The notes beneath the pieces are model-generated. The model saw nothing but the letters and a program-made list of their open reading frames with translations, was not told the origin of the DNA and made no database searches. From assembly GCF_001678845.1 (NCBI RefSeq), contig NZ_MAIQ01000010.1, positions 41,373 to 105,372 of the forward strand: a stretch of 64,000 bases of DNA. The letters are read 5' to 3'. The translations under genes were made by a program, and so were the position numbers. Numbering within the stretch: position 1 is the stretch's first letter; each line of letters starts with the position of its first letter. The stretch comes from Christensenella intestinihominis (GTDB lineage: Bacteria; Bacillota; Clostridia; Christensenellales; Christensenellaceae). Below are positions 48,820 to 57,503 of the stretch, in pieces.

Positions 48820-50101
48820 ATGTTTCTCCCTTCGGGATGGTAATTTTGACCATCGTGCCTTCGTTTCGCCTGCTTTCCACGGCGACCCTGCCGCCGCACA
48901 TTGCCTCTACCCGTTTCCTGACGTTTTCAAGCCCCACATGGTTTTTCCCATCCTCCATATATGCCGGATCGATGCCCACGCCGTCGTCCGCCACCGTGAC
49001 GACGAAAGCGTCTTTCTCCTCATACGCCGAAATATGCACCGTGCCGCCGCCCGGTTTTTGGGTAATACCGTGGCGCACGGCATTTTCCACCACCGGCTGC
49101 ACTGTCAGCGGCGGGATCAGGAACCCCGTCGCCCCAAGGTCGAAGCGCGCCTGCAAAACGCTTCCAAACCGCCTTTTCTCGAGGGACAGGTAATTTTTAA
49201 CCTGCTCCATTTCCCGTTCAAAGGGAATGCACCGTTTTGCCGTAAGCGCGTCGAGATTGCCGCGCAGGCAGCCCGAAAATTCTGCAACGGCTTCCTTGGC
49301 CCCGGCCGGGTCGCTGTCGCACAGCTGCCTGATGGCGGTCAGCGAATTGTACAGGAAATGAGGCTGTATCTGGCTAAGCATCACGGCAATGCGGGAATCC
49401 GCAAGCTCCGTTTCCTTCTCCTGCAGCAGCCTCGCCTGTTCCGTCTGGACCAATAAAAAAACGACCAGGATTGCAATGGTTGTCGCAAGGTTCAAAAGCG
49501 CGATTCCATAGACGGTAAGCTGGATGCACATGGCCGCCACGGGCAGGATAATATATGAGGACAGGGCAATATGCTCTATACGGCTGAGGCTCTTCCGGTA
49601 ACGGACCAGCAGGCTTGCATTGACGCACATCCCGGCAATCCCCCAAACCTGAGACAGCCAGAAGAGACTCTCCCGGTGGTATATATTGTTCGCGTCGAAC
49701 GAATAAAACATATGGTTGAACTGCGAGATAACCACGCAGACAAGCGCCACCACGCCCATGATCCGGACCAGGCGGAGCGGAATGCGGGAAACCGCCGTCC
49801 TCCCGCCGATATAGCTGGTAAGGTAGTTTGTGAACGCTGCGAGGAGCAGGTAGCCGCATGCAAAGACCAAAAAGTTTGAAATGCGGACGCCGGCATAGCT
49901 TGCCGGGTCCGTATGCCCTTTGAACAGCCAGGCCGCCGCATCGCTTACGAGCACGATTATGTTGAAGAGCAGCACGCGGAAAAAAATACGGCTTGGCCGG
50001 GTTTTGGCATTTTTCCCGATGCGCATGCACAGGGCGACGACAAGGCATAAAATGCTCCCCCATATTTCAAGCGAAACGTTAATGTAGCCGATTGTGCTCA
50101 T
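48794..50101 (-). CDS. LytS-like sensor histidine kinase
   Basis: The start MSTIGYINVSLEIWGS at 50101 follows AAGGAG; 435 residues. The N-terminal half has about seven helices (7TM sensor-like). The His_kinase domain shows LSQIQPHFLYNSLTAIRQLC with the phospho-acceptor His near residue 245, and the HATPase has VENAVRHGI, VADDGVGID and GLENVRKRVEAM. This architecture belongs to the LytS/YpdA type, which usually pairs with LytTR regulators; here its partner carries a SARP-type output instead. Signal unknown. Confidence 0.92.
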   Translation of the reverse strand: MSTIGYINVSLEIWGSILCLVVALCMRIGKNAKTRPSRIFFRVLLFNIIVLVSDAAAWLFKGHTDPASYAGVRISNFLVFACGYLLLAAFTNYLTSYIGGRTAVSRIPLRLVRIMGVVALVCVVISQFNHMFYSFDANNIYHRESLFWLSQVWGIAGMCVNASLLVRYRKSLSRIEHIALSSYIILPVAAMCIQLTVYGIALLNLATTIAILVVFLLVQTEQARLLQEKETELADSRIAVMLSQIQPHFLYNSLTAIRQLCDSDPAGAKEAVAEFSGCLRGNLDALTAKRCIPFEREMEQVKNYLSLEKRRFGSVLQARFDLGATGFLIPPLTVQPVVENAVRHGITQKPGGGTVHISAYEEKDAFVVTVADDGVGIDPAYMEDGKNHVGLENVRKRVEAMCGGRVAVESRRNEGTMVKITIPKGETYAADCGGR

Positions 50102-50201
50102 AGAGGCATTTCTCCTTCCCGCCAAAAAACCGCACGCCCAATATAATACATTACCTTATATGGATTGTTTATGCGCATTAACCCCCGCGAAGGAAGGGAG
50201 T

Positions 50202-52028
50202 TTATTGCTCCGGATGGAAATAGCGGTGCACCGCCTCCGCAATGTTCGCGGGCACCCCCTTTGCGGTTTTTAATTCTTCAAGGGTTGCCGATTTGATATT
50301 TTTCACACTGCCGAACGCCTTTAATAAGGCCCGTTTACGCGTCTGCCCGATTCCCTCGATCTTATCCAGCTCGCCCGTATGATGCCGTTTTTCGCGCAGC
50401 TTGCGGTGATAGGAAATCGCAAAATGGTGGGCTTCATCGCGAATTCCCGTCACAAGCCGGAATTCCGGGCTTCCTACCTTGAGGAGAATGCTTTCATCCC
50501 GTCCGGGCACAAAAATTTCTTCCTGCTTTTTTGCCAGGCTTACGATTGGTATTTCTTCGCATCCCAGTGAAAAAAGTGCGTCGCGCGCCGCGTGCAGCTG
50601 GCCCTTGCCGCCGTCGATAATAATGAGGTCGGGCATGGGCAGGAAGCTTTCGTCCCCTTTCAGGCCGCGCAGGAGCCGCCGGGTGAGCGCTTCGTTCAGG
50701 GACGCGAAATCATCCGCTCCTTCAAAGGATTTGATGCGGAAATGGCGGTTTTTTTTGCGGTCCGGCCTGCCGTCCGTAAACACCACCATAGAGGCGACGT
50801 TATCCGTGCCCTGGGTGTTTGAAATATCGTAGCATTCGATCCTGTGGAGGTTCGCGTCAAGCCCGAGCGCTTTGGCAAGGTTGCCCGCCGCCGCCTCGCG
50901 CTGCGCCTGCATGCCTTCCTTGATCTTAATTGCATCGCCCGCGTTTTTCCTTGCAAGCTCCGCAAGCTTGCGGTTATCCCCGCGCACCGCTTCCCTGATC
51001 TCCACCCTGGAGCCGCGTTTTTCGCTGAGCCACTCTTGCAGGAGCTCCGCATCGTCGGGCCGGGGCAGCGTATAAATATGCCTTGGAACGCCGCTTTTTT
51101 CCGCGTAATACTGCTGCAGGAATTCGCTCATGATTTCGGAAAGCGGCTCTCCGTCATAGTCAAAATAATATTTCTGCGCATAGTTCAATTTACCGTCGCG
51201 GAATAGGAACGCCTGCACGACCGCCGTTTTGAGGCCTTTTTCTACGGCAAATACATCCTTGTCGTCCAAATTCGGGAAGCCCGCGCGCTGTTTCTCGCGG
51301 ATGCGGTCGATGAGGGCAATCCGGTCCCGCAGGAGAGCCGCCTGCTCGTAGTTCATGTTTTCAGCGGCTTCATTCATTTTGCGCACGAGCTCTTTGCGCA
51401 CCGCGGGGTTGCCCCCCGACACCACGCTGATGACTTCCTTCACCAGCTTGTCGTATTCCTCTTTTGAAACCTTTCCCGTACACGGCCCGATGCACCGGCC
51501 CATTTCGTAATTGAGGCACGGACGCTCGCCGCGGGCGATCATGCGCGGAATATCGTTTTTACAGCTTCGGAGCGGATACAGGCGGTATATCTGGTCGAGC
51601 ACGTCGCGGATGACATGCGCCGCGATAAAGGGCCCGTAATATTTCGCGCCGTCGTCTTTCACGCTGCGTACCACCGTGACGCGCGGGAAATCTTCGTTGA
51701 GGTCCACACGCACATAGGGAAAATGCTTATCGTCCTTGAGCAGGATATTATAATAGGGGCGGTATTTCTTGATGAGGTTGCACTCGAGGATCAGCGCCTC
51801 GAGCTCCGTATCCGTAATGATATACTCAAAATCCGCGATATGGCTGACCATTGCCGCCACCTTCGCGTATTTCTGCGCTTCCTTGCGGAAATACTGGCTC
51901 ACGCGGTTTTTCAGGACCCGCGCCTTGCCCACATATATAACCTCTCCGTCCGCGTCGCGCATGATATACACGCCCGGATTCTGCGGCAGGTTTTTAATTT
52001 TTTTTTGCAGGTTTTCCGTTAATTCCAT
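50202..52028 (-). CDS. uvrC: excinuclease ABC subunit C
   Basis: The start MELTENLQKKIKNLPQNPG at 52028 gives 608 residues. Domains: GIY-YIG nuclease (NPGVYIMRDADGEVIYVGKA), a cysteine pair region (CIGPCTGKV), UVR motif (KMNEAAENMNYEQAALLRDR), UvrC RNase-H-like nuclease (IECYDISNTQGTDNVASMV, IIDGGKGQLHAARDAL) and C-terminal HhH (IEGIGQTRKRALLKAFGSV). It makes both incisions in nucleotide excision repair. The ribosome site is weak. In many Clostridia uvrC lies beside hprK-murB; here a two-component pair and a cyclase intervene. Confidence 0.96.
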   Translation of the reverse strand: MELTENLQKKIKNLPQNPGVYIMRDADGEVIYVGKARVLKNRVSQYFRKEAQKYAKVAAMVSHIADFEYIITDTELEALILECNLIKKYRPYYNILLKDDKHFPYVRVDLNEDFPRVTVVRSVKDDGAKYYGPFIAAHVIRDVLDQIYRLYPLRSCKNDIPRMIARGERPCLNYEMGRCIGPCTGKVSKEEYDKLVKEVISVVSGGNPAVRKELVRKMNEAAENMNYEQAALLRDRIALIDRIREKQRAGFPNLDDKDVFAVEKGLKTAVVQAFLFRDGKLNYAQKYYFDYDGEPLSEIMSEFLQQYYAEKSGVPRHIYTLPRPDDAELLQEWLSEKRGSRVEIREAVRGDNRKLAELARKNAGDAIKIKEGMQAQREAAAGNLAKALGLDANLHRIECYDISNTQGTDNVASMVVFTDGRPDRKKNRHFRIKSFEGADDFASLNEALTRRLLRGLKGDESFLPMPDLIIIDGGKGQLHAARDALFSLGCEEIPIVSLAKKQEEIFVPGRDESILLKVGSPEFRLVTGIRDEAHHFAISYHRKLREKRHHTGELDKIEGIGQTRKRALLKAFGSVKNIKSATLEELKTAKGVPANIAEAVHRYFHPEQ

Positions 52029-52150
52029 ATGTTTCAAGTAACAATTAATAAGTAATAGTGAATAAGTATGGCGTCGCTCCGCGACATTTATAATCGCCGC
52101 CGAAGGCGGCTCCTTCATTATTAACTCTTAACTATTCAATATTCGCTCCC

Positions 52151-53533
52151 TCAGTAACCCATCTCAATCGCATGCTCGAGTATCTCCCCGGCAAGCGGCG
52201 TCGCGTAGCGCGAACCAAAGCCCGCCCCCTCGCCGATTACCGCGATGGCAAGCGGATGCGCCGGGTCTTCCACAAAGCCGACGAACCACGAATGGTTATG
52301 CACTTCGCCGTCTTCCACATATTCCGCCGTGCCCGTTTTGCCGCACACCGTCGCATTTCCGATATCTGCGCTTGTCGCCGTGCCGTGGTCCACCGTATTA
52401 CGCATATATTCCGTAATCTGCGCCGCCACGTTTTGCGGCATAATCGTGCGGAATTCGGTGGGCGTATAGTGATAGGAGCTGTTCCCGCCATACTTCACGT
52501 CCTTTAACGTGTTCGGCTGCATAATGACCCCGCCGTTGGCCACACCCGCTGAAATCATCATATTGTGCATGGGGGTCACGAGGTCCTCGTATTGGCCGAT
52601 TCCCGCCCACGCGAGGTCGCCCTTGTTGCCGGACACGTTGAACTGGCTGTTGTATAACGTGAAATCCGGGAATTTGAAGTTGTAATTGTACCCGAACTTA
52701 TTCGCCGTTTCGAGCATGGCGTCGTCGCCGAGCTCCACCGCGAGCTCACCGAAGTAAATATTGCACGACTTTTCAAACGCCGTCCCAAAATCCACATGGC
52801 CGTGCTCCGAGGTGCAGGTGACCCGTTGTCCCTCGATGATCGCCTCGCCCGTACAGTCGACCTCGAGGCCGGTGACCCCGTTTTCAAGCGCGGCCGCGGC
52901 CGTGAGTATTTTCATCGTCGAGCCGGGCGGATACAGGCCCTGCGTTACGCGGTTTACAAACTTCGCGCCCGACTCTTCCGTATCTTCCTTCGCCGTATAG
53001 GGGTCGAAGGTCGGCTTGGAAACGCTGGCAAGGATTTCCCCCGTCTCGTAATTCATCAGCACCACCGCGCCCGGTTCCGGACGCATATTGTCATAAATAT
53101 ATTCGCACAGCTCCGCGTCGATGGTAAGGTATACGTCCCCGCCCTTCTGGCCGCTCTGCACACTGTTCAGCTTATCCACCACGTTCTGGTCGTAGCCGTA
53201 AAGGTATTTCGCGAACAGCGTCTCCGCCCCGAGCGATTTCCCGTAAATATCGCCCACCGTATGGCTGACCGCGCGGCGCATATCCTCGCCCTCCGCATAT
53301 TTCCGCTCCCCGTTTTCCGTATAGGCCAGCGGGATTCCGTTGCGGTCATAGATTGAGCCCGCATTTTCGATATTTTTGGACGCCGAGATGCGCGGGTTAT
53401 ACGGCGTGGTGAACCACTGGTCTCCGTATACCACCGTTGAATACAAAAGGTAAGAACCCAGCAGCACAAACAGGCAGCAGAAAACACCGAGCATCACGCG
53501 CATATTCTTTTTCAGGTTCGGTTTTTTCTTCAT
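52151..53533 (-). CDS. penicillin-binding protein transpeptidase (PbpA/FtsI-like)
   Basis: The 460-residue class B PBP has a membrane anchor (about 12-32) and an extracytoplasmic transpeptidase domain with SxxK (PPGSTMKILTAA, Ser near 205), SxN (KSCNIYF, near 255) and KTG (CGKTGTAEYV, near 397). It lacks the large N-terminal pedestal and PASTA repeats of many FtsI proteins. Its start overlaps the RodA/FtsW gene by four bases, and the FHA gene precedes that, matching the pbpA-rodA-fha arrangement of Actinobacteria. It cross-links peptidoglycan with its SEDS partner. Confidence 0.92.
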   Translation of the reverse strand: MKKKPNLKKNMRVMLGVFCCLFVLLGSYLLYSTVVYGDQWFTTPYNPRISASKNIENAGSIYDRNGIPLAYTENGERKYAEGEDMRRAVSHTVGDIYGKSLGAETLFAKYLYGYDQNVVDKLNSVQSGQKGGDVYLTIDAELCEYIYDNMRPEPGAVVLMNYETGEILASVSKPTFDPYTAKEDTEESGAKFVNRVTQGLYPPGSTMKILTAAAALENGVTGLEVDCTGEAIIEGQRVTCTSEHGHVDFGTAFEKSCNIYFGELAVELGDDAMLETANKFGYNYNFKFPDFTLYNSQFNVSGNKGDLAWAGIGQYEDLVTPMHNMMISAGVANGGVIMQPNTLKDVKYGGNSSYHYTPTEFRTIMPQNVAAQITEYMRNTVDHGTATSADIGNATVCGKTGTAEYVEDGEVHNHSWFVGFVEDPAHPLAIAVIGEGAGFGSRYATPLAGEILEHAIEMGY

Positions 53534-54780
53534 GCCACGCCGCCTCCCATCTCTTCGAGCTCGGCTTCCTCATATTCGCCGTTTTTGAGGGCCACTCCCT
53601 CGATGATGCCAAGCTGCATCATAGCGGACAGCATCGAGCTGCCGCCCGAGCTTACAAAGGGCATTGTGATTCCCGTGAGCGGGATGAGCTTGATGACCCC
53701 GCCGATGATAATAAAGCTTTGCAGCGAAAGCATTGCCGTCGCGCCAAAGACAAGCAGCTTATCAAATTTTGTACGCGCATCCATCGCGATCAAAATACCG
53801 CGGATGATGAACACAAGGTACAGCGCGATGATGCCGATTGCCACAATAATACCGAATTCCTCGGCGATTGCCGCGAAAATGTAGTCGGAGGTGCCCACCG
53901 GGATTACCTCGGGCATGCCGAGGCCAAGCCCGGTGCCGAGCAGGCCGCCGCTCGCAATGGCAAGAAGCCCCTGCACGATCTGGTAGCCCTTGTCGTTATA
54001 GGTCGCCCACGGGTCCTGCCATACCTCCACGCGCGTTTTCACATGGTCGAACATCTTATAGGAAAGGAACGCGCCGCCCGCGAACGCCGCGGTCGCGCCG
54101 AGCGTGATGCCCACGCTGCCCGTTCCCACATAGAACACGATCAGGAAGGTGCCCGCGAAAAGGAGCGCCGCGCCAAGGTCGCGCGAGAGCACCAAAAGGC
54201 CGACACACGCGATGGTAAACACAAAATACGGCCACATATCGCGTTTCCTGTCCCGCGAGGAAAGGAAATACGCGGTGACGATCAAGAAAAGTATTTTTGC
54301 GAATTCACTGGGCTGGAAGGAAAACGGCCCGATATTGATCCAGTTTTTGGCGCCGCCGATCCTGCTCGCGAAAATCAGGGTCATCCCCAGCATTCCCACC
54401 GCAAGGATCATGAATATCCAGTTGATTTTCCCGAAATCATGCGATCGTTTGATGACCAGCATGGCGACGATCATGCATACGTTGCCGATCAGAATCCAGA
54501 TCAGCTGCTTCTGCGCCACATCCGGGTTGATGCGGTATAAAATCACAATGCTGATAATGCACAGGAAGTCCGCGATCAGCAGCGCAAAGCGCTCCAGATG
54601 CTTGAATATCCCCTTGAGGATATTATACTGCGCAACAATGAATACGGCGAAAATAATACCGAGGATTACCGCCTCCATATTGAACGTGCCGCCCGCGAAT
54701 GAAAGCAGGAACATGCCCGACAATAAAAACAATATCATGAAGGCAAGGATAATCCCCGCCCCGAATCTCTTAATTATCAT
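53530..54780 (-). CDS. SEDS-family peptidoglycan glycosyltransferase (RodA/FtsW)
   Basis: The 416-residue membrane protein has about ten helices. SEDS signatures include the central loop GGAKNWINIGPFSFQPSEFAK and the C-terminal segment LLGTGLGLGMPEVIPVGTSDYIFAAIAE in pieces (GTGLGLG, TSDYIFAAIAEEFG), PFVSSGGSSM near the end. It polymerises lipid II into glycan strands. It overlaps both the FHA gene (11 bases upstream) and the PBP gene, so the three are translationally coupled. RodA versus FtsW cannot be decided from sequence alone; the PBP partner suggests elongation. Confidence 0.93.
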   Translation of the reverse strand: MIIKRFGAGIILAFMILFLLSGMFLLSFAGGTFNMEAVILGIIFAVFIVAQYNILKGIFKHLERFALLIADFLCIISIVILYRINPDVAQKQLIWILIGNVCMIVAMLVIKRSHDFGKINWIFMILAVGMLGMTLIFASRIGGAKNWINIGPFSFQPSEFAKILFLIVTAYFLSSRDRKRDMWPYFVFTIACVGLLVLSRDLGAALLFAGTFLIVFYVGTGSVGITLGATAAFAGGAFLSYKMFDHVKTRVEVWQDPWATYNDKGYQIVQGLLAIASGGLLGTGLGLGMPEVIPVGTSDYIFAAIAEEFGIIVAIGIIALYLVFIIRGILIAMDARTKFDKLLVFGATAMLSLQSFIIIGGVIKLIPLTGITMPFVSSGGSSMLSAMMQLGIIEGVALKNGEYEEAELEEMGGGVA

Positions 54781-55228
54781 GCTCTATCCTCGTCCTCTTG
54801 AAGTAGATGCGCAGCTCCACATCCCCGAACGACACCGAATCGCCCGTTTTCAGCTTGTGCGCATTGATCGCCTTGCGCCCGTTGATTTTAGTGGGTGCCT
54901 TTGCCACAGGTTCAAGGTAATAATCATCCCCATCCTGGAAAATAACCGCATGGTTCCTTTTCACGGTCCTGTCCGGCAGGACGATATCGCAGCGCGAATC
55001 ACTGCCGATGGTGTTGTTTTCGCGCAGGCCGAAGCGGTCGCCGATAAACTCGCGCGGCCCGCCGATGATTTTCATATAGCCGCCGAACTGGCTGATTTCC
55101 GTCATCACGAATTTTTTCTGCTGGTATTCCTTATAGGAAATATAAATCACCGCAATGAGAATCACGAGCACCGCGGCAATAAACCAATACCGCAGCGCAT
55201 ATGCCGCAACTTCATAAGCCGATTCCAT
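54770..55228 (-). CDS. membrane-anchored FHA-domain protein
   Basis: The 152-residue protein has one N-terminal helix (about 12-33) and a cytoplasmic FHA domain (about 68-146). The core is NTIGSDSRCDIVLPDRTV followed by KRNHAVI and KINGRKAINAHKL. Canonical FHA domains have GR and SRxH for phosphothreonine contact; here these read GS and KRNH, while the NG turn is kept. Phosphothreonine binding may thus be weakened or lost. It leads the RodA-PBP operon, like FhaB in Actinobacteria, where FHA proteins recruit kinase-phosphorylated partners. Confidence 0.88.
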   Translation of the reverse strand: MESAYEVAAYALRYWFIAAVLVILIAVIYISYKEYQQKKFVMTEISQFGGYMKIIGGPREFIGDRFGLRENNTIGSDSRCDIVLPDRTVKRNHAVIFQDGDDYYLEPVAKAPTKINGRKAINAHKLKTGDSVSFGDVELRIYFKRTRIEHDN

Positions 55229-55312
55229 AGAAAACTCCTTTGCTTAGCCCCGTTCCTTTTCTTTGGAAGGGCGCTTCATTCCATAACCTGAAAAGCCGTT
55301 TCCGCATATGCG

Positions 55313-55849
55313 TCAGAACTCGCCCGTGTTCAGCAGCTTGTTCCGCACGGACCCGTAATACCACTGCGTAATCTTGGTAAATAACCAATCATAAAGCAAA
55401 AACACAAGCTCTCCGGCAATCACGAGCCCCCACCACGGCACCGCAAAGGGGAACTGCTCCGTCATCCACGCACCGGCCTGGAAATAAATCAGCGCCGCAA
55501 ATACGTTGAAATATACCAGCTTTTTCAAAAGATTGAGGTTGCCCCTGCGGTCCGCATCCACAAAATATTTGAAAATTCCATAATGCCCGAAAAAGAACAG
55601 GTACGGCAAAACGCCCGTTTTCACAGGCAGGATCAAAAAGCCCAAAAATACGATGCAGATAAACGAAATAATCGCCGCGGCGGGCATGCGCTCCACCATG
55701 ACGCCCATAACAAACAACGAGGAAATGAAATACATCGTAATCCGCAGGACGGGCAATATATCCGCCAAATATAACGTAAGCAGCGTAAACGCCGCAAACA
55801 TGACCACAAGGCTTCCCTTGTTTGTTCTCTTGCCATAACCTCTTATCAT
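55313..55849 (-). CDS. polytopic membrane protein, function unknown
   Basis: The 178-residue protein starts MIRGYGKRTNKGSLVVMFAA and has five or six hydrophobic segments (about 12-30, 34-48, 54-75, 80-92, 108-126, 138-160), ending NKLLNTGEF. The first stretches resemble small integral membrane proteins found near cell-wall or sporulation genes (LPVLRITMYFISSLFVMGVM), but I cannot name the family. It lies between the J-domain gene (9 bases upstream) and the FHA gene, all co-oriented, so could be in the same transcript. Confidence 0.72.
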   Translation of the reverse strand: MIRGYGKRTNKGSLVVMFAAFTLLTLYLADILPVLRITMYFISSLFVMGVMVERMPAAAIISFICIVFLGFLILPVKTGVLPYLFFFGHYGIFKYFVDADRRGNLNLLKKLVYFNVFAALIYFQAGAWMTEQFPFAVPWWGLVIAGELVFLLYDWLFTKITQWYYGSVRNKLLNTGEF

Positions 55850-55858
55850 GCTTACCCC

Positions 55859-56443
55859 TTAAATATAACAGCACAGCGCCGGCCGGCAGCACATTCCGCC
55901 CGCCAGGCACCCAATGCACAGGCAGGTTGAACAGATGCCCCACATCTTCCTCGAGCCGTCCGCTCCCTCACTGTCTCCAAAATCCATATACATGCCCGTC
56001 GCCTGCGTCATCGTGCGCATGGCCTGTTCATATTCCGCGTTTCCCGGTTCCATCTGGTAGGCGATATTGAAGTGTTCCGCCGCGCCGTCATACCACCCGC
56101 GCCGGAACAGGATTACGCCCATCAAAAAATGCCATTCCGCAGGGCGCTCGCCCATGCGGTTCAGCATGGCTTCCGCGTTTGCAAGCTCGCCGCGCTGGAT
56201 GGCCGCGCGCACAGCCGCAAACTGCGGCGAACCGCCCGCCTGGGTGTAATTCCCCTGCTTCATTTTTGTAATCATATCGTACGCCGCATTGACCTGCTTT
56301 AATTTTTCACTTGCAGCCGCCTGCTTTTCCGGATCGCTTGCAAATCGGTCCGGATGATATTTTTTGACCAGCCTGCGGTACGCCGCCTTGATCTCTTCGT
56401 CTGTGGCGTTTTCCGAAACGCCAAGCACTTCGTATGGATTCAT
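55859..56443 (-). CDS. J-domain protein with TPR-like middle and cysteine-rich tail
   Basis: The 194-residue protein begins with a J domain (1-65): MNPYEVLGVSENATDEEIKA and KKYHPDRFAS with the HPD motif. Residues about 75-150 look like helical repeats (ELANAEAMLNRMGERPAEWH, AEHFNIAYQMEPGNAEYEQA). The last 28 residues form a short hydrophobic cysteine-rich tail with eight Cys, spaced as CSTCLCIGC and CCRPALCC. The J domain should stimulate DnaK. The tail may bind metal or be membrane/lipid associated. It is followed downstream, and preceded by the DUF5685 gene, an association recurrent in Clostridia. Confidence 0.85.
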   Translation of the reverse strand: MNPYEVLGVSENATDEEIKAAYRRLVKKYHPDRFASDPEKQAAASEKLKQVNAAYDMITKMKQGNYTQAGGSPQFAAVRAAIQRGELANAEAMLNRMGERPAEWHFLMGVILFRRGWYDGAAEHFNIAYQMEPGNAEYEQAMRTMTQATGMYMDFGDSEGADGSRKMWGICSTCLCIGCLAGGMCCRPALCCYI

Positions 56444-56453
56444 CCCGTATCCT

Positions 56454-57302
56454 TTATATCTTATTTTCTACCGGAGCGGTGAGCCTGCGCCCGTCCGTAA
56501 GGACTGCGTGCGTCTGTTCCCTGCACCCGAGGTAGATGATATTTTCCAATAATTCCCTGTTCCGTTTCAGTTCCAGGCGCGAAAGCGCTTCCGCGGCCTG
56601 GGCCAGCGTATAATATAAACTCTGCTCGATTTGCACGCGCACCGCATCGTCCGGCCTGCCGTATTTGCACGCATATACGTTGTAATTGTCCCGCTTTACG
56701 TCTTCTTCCCAATCCTCGGCCGCGTCGATGAGGTAAATCCACCGCCCGAGGCTGTATCCAAGGTCGTACAGGATATGCGACTGCAGCACGTCCGCGTCCG
56801 TCATAACCGTTCCAAGGAGCCGCGCATACGAATCCGCCGCCGCATCCGTGTTGGGGGAATGCTCCTGCTCCAGCTTCACAAGCTCCGCGATGGTTTCATC
56901 CGCGGTGCGCACCACGTTTTGATGCCGCTCTTTTGCCTTTGCATACGCCTTTTTCAGGAACATCCGCGCAAAGCGCATGCCCCGCCTGCCGTCGCGCTCG
57001 TGGTCTTCCGCGCTGTAATACGCCATAAGGATATTGATATCCGCGGCATATCCTGCCGCCGGTGTAACAATCGCCGGACGCCTTTTCACCGGATGCAGCG
57101 CGCATTTCTCCATTTGCGGCTCCCCCGCTTCCCCGCGCAGGCCGTCCGCAAGCAGGTATAAAAAAACGCTGTCGAAATTGAGCACCGCCGTCTTCCTGTA
57201 CTCGCTTTTCAGCGCCTTGCACAGTCCGCAGTAGTACGCACGGTACACATTCAGCTCACGCACTTTCAGCTCCCCGGTAAGAGGCACAATATATCCAAAC
57301 AT
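56454..57302 (-). CDS. DUF5685-type protein, function unknown
   Basis: The 282-residue, mostly helical protein begins MFGYIVPLTGELKVRELNVY and has the family-like features YRAYYCGLCKALKSEY and KCALHPVKRRP. The C-terminal half carries LGRWIYLIDAAEDWEEDVKR, an acidic helix with D-x2-D-like spacing somewhat like isoprenoid enzymes, though I would not assign catalysis. It lacks a Shine-Dalgarno sequence and its promoter -10 ends six bases from the ATG. It is 10 bases upstream of the J-domain gene. Confidence 0.75.
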   Translation of the reverse strand: MFGYIVPLTGELKVRELNVYRAYYCGLCKALKSEYRKTAVLNFDSVFLYLLADGLRGEAGEPQMEKCALHPVKRRPAIVTPAAGYAADINILMAYYSAEDHERDGRRGMRFARMFLKKAYAKAKERHQNVVRTADETIAELVKLEQEHSPNTDAAADSYARLLGTVMTDADVLQSHILYDLGYSLGRWIYLIDAAEDWEEDVKRDNYNVYACKYGRPDDAVRVQIEQSLYYTLAQAAEALSRLELKRNRELLENIIYLGCREQTHAVLTDGRRLTAPVENKI

Positions 57303-57308
57303 AGAGTT

Positions 57309-57337
57309 ATTATATCATCAAAAAATCAGCGTTTCCA
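57309..57337 (-). promoter_or_regulatory. sigma-A promoter adjacent to the DUF5685 start codon
   Basis: On the minus strand TGGAAA (57337-57332) and a perfect TATAAT (57314-57309) are 17 bases apart. The transcript should begin at or next to the ATG at 57302, implying a leaderless mRNA. Confidence 0.55.
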
Positions 57338-57423
57338 CTTTTCAAAAAAAAATGCGCTTTATTCACGCATTTTTTAAAAGATTGTTCATATTTCCCGGTT
57401 TCCGGAATAACAGAAAATCAACA

Positions 57424-57483
57424 GGGAGAACGCCGCCGCGCTTCCCATAGGAGGTTAACCTTTTTGGGCGGCACCGTTCTCCC
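57424..57483 (-). terminator. large hairpin after the isomerase gene
   Basis: GGGAGAACG (57424-57432) pairs with CGTTCTCCC (57475-57483), enclosing CCGCC/GGCGG and an AGGTTAACCT palindrome. Only a loose T-rich stretch follows on the minus strand, so termination is probable but not textbook. Confidence 0.45.
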
Positions 57484-57503
57484 CATTCAGTAAGAGGACT
57501 TGT

